Below, in pieces: positions 6,144-7,498 of a DNA stretch of 7,498 nt. The stretch comes from Candidatus Firestoneibacteriota bacterium (GTDB lineage Bacteria > Oederibacteriota > JAAXVQ01). Positions within the stretch are counted from its first letter, which is position 1. Each line of letters opens with the position of its first letter. The position numbers and the translations under genes are program-made. The DNA is taken from positions 1 through 7,498 of the forward strand of contig JAAXVQ010000090.1 of NCBI GenBank assembly GCA_013335425.1. Reading direction: 5' to 3'. Under the pieces are notes generated by a model. The model was given only the letters and a program-made list of their open reading frames with translations, was not told where the DNA came from and made no database searches.

Positions 6144-6570
6144 GGCACGCCTCCGTACCCCCTGCTTGTTTCCGAGGCTTGCCCTCATGAAGACTGCATC
6201 CGCCGCTCAACCAGCAAAACCGAGCCGAGCAAAACAGACGAGAGCGCGAGCCTTTCCGGCAGAGCCGGAAAGAGCGCCGTTAACCGGGGGGAGAATCGGC
6301 GCCTTGGGCTCGCGCTCTCGAGCCTCGAAATCAAATCGCGGAAGTATATAAAGCAGGATCCGGGCCAACTCACCGCGCTATGGCTCAAATGCATAAATCG
6401 GACAAAATACTTACGTATTCGCGAATGGGTAATTTAGGCCATAGTGCCTGCCTGGGAAAAGCATTCCCGAAAATGGCACCCGCGGGCATCAAACTGTTTA
6501 CTCGGCGATTATCGGGTTTTGCCTCTGCGCAGGGTGAAAAAATCGGAAAAAAGGGCGCACGGAAAATAGC
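6144..6570. other. Gene-free gap between divergent genes
   Basis: This stretch separates the minus-strand lipoprotein gene from the purN promoter. No open frame here has a good ribosome site or recognisable product. The first half is GC-rich and holds the 6239-6320 fold; an 8-base direct repeat, AGCAAAAC, occurs at 6213 and 6228. The second half is more AT-rich and holds small inverted repeats: AATAC/GTATT (6406-6419), the 10-base palindrome ATTCGCGAAT (6417-6426), and GTGCC/GGCAC (6444-6479) enclosing GGGAA/TTCCC. The lipoprotein promoter should lie here, but I saw no convincing -35/-10 pair. Confidence 0.6.
6239..6320. other. Predicted three-way-junction structure, possible RNA element
   Basis: A perfect 14-base outer stem pairs CGAGAGCGCGAGCC (6239-6252) with GGCTCGCGCTCTCG (6307-6320). 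Inside are two hairpins: TTTCCGGC/GCCGGAAA (6253-6260 with 6264-6271, 3-base loop) and GCGCCG/CGGCGC (6274-6279 with 6297-6302, 17-base loop). The fold could exist on either strand. No T run follows it, so it is not a simple terminator. It may be a structured leader RNA of the lipoprotein gene, a small RNA, or a non-coding mobile element; I do not recognise its family. Confidence 0.6.
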
Positions 6571-6599
6571 TTGACAAGCATGGTTTTTACAGAGATGAT
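6571..6599 (+). promoter_or_regulatory. Sigma-70-type promoter of purN-purH
   Basis: TTGACA (6571-6576) is a consensus -35 box, followed by a 17-base spacer and GATGAT (6594-6599), which matches TATAAT at four of six bases. Transcription would start near 6606, giving a leader of about 47 bases with a run of eight T (6612-6619). I saw no PurR-type operator or purine riboswitch. Confidence 0.6.
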
Positions 6600-6652
6600 T
6601 CCATTTGTTTGTTTTTTTTCCTGCAAAGCGCCGATAAACAAGGGGGAAAGGC

Positions 6653-7285
6653 ATGGGGATAAGAATCGCCGTTTTGGCTTCGGGCGCAGGCACCAACCTG
6701 CAGGCTTTGCTCGATGCCTGGCGGTCGCAGCAATTCCGCGGCGCGGACATGGCGCTGGTGGCTTCAGATAAGCCGCAAGCCGGCGCGCTTAAACGCGGTA
6801 CGGCTTTGCAGATTCCCACGCTGGCTTTGGATCCGGCGAAATTCCCCAACGCGGCGGCGTTTGACCAGGAAATGCTGGTGCATCTGGCCGAGCACAATGT
6901 CGATGTCGTCTGCCTGGCCGGGTACATGCGCATCCTGACCCCGGCGTTTGTCCAAACTTATGCCAACCGCATTTTGAACATTCATCCGGCCCTGTTGCCC
7001 GCTTTCGGCGGGCGGGGTATGTACGGCCATCACGTCCACGAAGCGGTTTTAAAATCCGGTGCGAGATTTTCCGGGTGCACGGTCCACTTTGTGGACGAGG
7101 GTACGGATACGGGCCCCATTATATTGCAGGCGGTGGTCCCGGTCTTGGATCAGGACACCCCGGAGGCCTTGGCCGAGCGGGTGCTCATCGAAGAACACCG
7201 CATTTACCCCCGCGCCCTGGCGCTCTATTGCGAACAGCGCCTGCAGATCGCGGGCAAACGCGTCCACATACTCGAAAAAGCTTGA
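6653..7285 (+). CDS. purN: Phosphoribosylglycinamide formyltransferase (GAR transformylase)
   Basis: The enzyme transfers a formyl group from 10-formyl-tetrahydrofolate to GAR, the third step of purine synthesis, in the cytosol. At 210 residues it has the usual PurN length. VLASGAGTNLQALL (7-20) is the phosphate-binding start of the fold. CLAGYMRILTP (87-97) is a family motif. The catalytic set is present: N109 and H111 in NIHPALLP, and D152 in DEGTDTGPII, matching E. coli N106, H108 and D144. H144-region GCTVHFVDEG and the late EEHRIYPRAL also fit. ATG 6653 follows AGGGGG with a 6-base gap. purH starts 54 bases downstream on the same strand, so the two very likely form an operon. Confidence 0.97.
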   Translation: MGIRIAVLASGAGTNLQALLDAWRSQQFRGADMALVASDKPQAGALKRGTALQIPTLALDPAKFPNAAAFDQEMLVHLAEHNVDVVCLAGYMRILTPAFVQTYANRILNIHPALLPAFGGRGMYGHHVHEAVLKSGARFSGCTVHFVDEGTDTGPIILQAVVPVLDQDTPEALAERVLIEEHRIYPRALALYCEQRLQIAGKRVHILEKA

Positions 7286-7339
7286 AGGGTCGTCGGGTCC
7301 GGTCCAAAAGATCGGTGAAATTTTACGGAGGCTTTCAGC

Positions 7340-7498
7340 ATGGTTAAGATCAAACGCGCGCTCATCAGTGTGTCCGACAAAACGCATATCGAAACGCTGG
7401 CCCGGGGCTTGGTCCGGCACGGCGTGGAGCTGCTTTCCACGGGCGGCACGGCCAAAGCCCTCAAGGCCGCGGGCGTGCCCGTCAAGGACGTCTCGGAG
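7340..7498 (+). CDS. purH: IMP cyclohydrolase / AICAR formyltransferase, N-terminal part only
   Basis: The first 53 codons are visible and the gene runs off the window. [18 protein letters not shown] (7-24) and [16 protein letters not shown] (30-45) are the conserved start of PurH, in the MGS-like domain that carries the IMP cyclohydrolase activity. The formyltransferase part would lie beyond the window. The full enzyme makes FAICAR from AICAR using 10-formyl-tetrahydrofolate and closes the ring to IMP. ATG 7340 has GGAGG (7327-7331) 8 bases upstream. It directly follows purN, the other formyl-THF-dependent purine enzyme, and no terminator is visible between them. Confidence 0.96.
   Translation, partial: MVKIKRALISVSDKTHIETLARGLVRHGVELLSTGGTAKALKAAGVPVKDVSE

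Noticed and set aside
6239..6320. Integron attC site
   Set aside because: The fold is attC-like in size, but the required GTTRRRY and RYYYAAC core sites are missing and no integrase is present.
6380..6574. Plus-strand 64-codon open frame in the gap before purN
   Set aside because: No ribosome site precedes it, it runs into the purN -35 box and the product shows no known motif.
6612..6619. Run of eight T before purN as a terminator
   Set aside because: No GC-rich stem precedes it, and it lies in the leader just downstream of the purN promoter.
6385..6933. Minus-strand open frame of 182 codons overlapping the start of purN
   Set aside because: It is a shadow of purN and its leader, with a composition unlike a normal protein (many Cys, Ser and Arg) and no recognisable motif.

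Overview
The window looks like an ordinary chromosomal stretch of a GC-rich bacterium with tightly packed genes. A lipoprotein signal and several multi-pass membrane proteins are present. The species cannot be named from the sequence; the gene mix would fit an uncultured or environmental lineage, but that is a weak inference. No rRNA, tRNA, transposase, integrase or CRISPR array was seen.

Layout. Bases 2-1087 (+) hold the 3' part of a class I SAM-dependent methyltransferase that starts before the window. Bases 1088-1485 are non-coding and carry a 110-bp tandem repeat (two full copies and a partial third), each copy containing a GC-rich palindrome. Seven minus-strand genes follow, listed in transcription order from high to low coordinate: a 63-residue lipoprotein (6143-5952), a stand-alone receiver-domain response regulator (5816-5364), a three-gene block joined by ATGA stop/start overlaps (unknown membrane protein 5257-4451, AEC-type permease 4454-3525, DUF3820 protein 3528-3286), an AAA_14/DUF4143 ATPase with its own strong promoter and a perfect 20-bp palindrome (3164-2016), and a YaiI/YqxD family protein (1944-1486). 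A 509-bp gene-free gap (6144-6652) contains a predicted three-way-junction fold and the purN promoter. The window ends with purN (6653-7285) and the start of purH (7340-7498, cut by the edge) on the plus strand.

How the genes work together. purN and purH are a purine biosynthesis pair: GAR formylation, then the last two steps to IMP, both using 10-formyl-tetrahydrofolate. The ATGA-coupled block suggests that the permease and the unknown membrane protein are made together and may act together; the DUF3820 partner gives no further clue. The other genes show no common pathway.

Most worth a second look are the promoter/palindrome unit before the ATPase, the 9-T tract just before its Walker A codons, the 110-bp repeat array, the three-way-junction fold at 6239-6320, and the coupled membrane block. 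No clearly new multi-gene system can be demonstrated from sequence alone.
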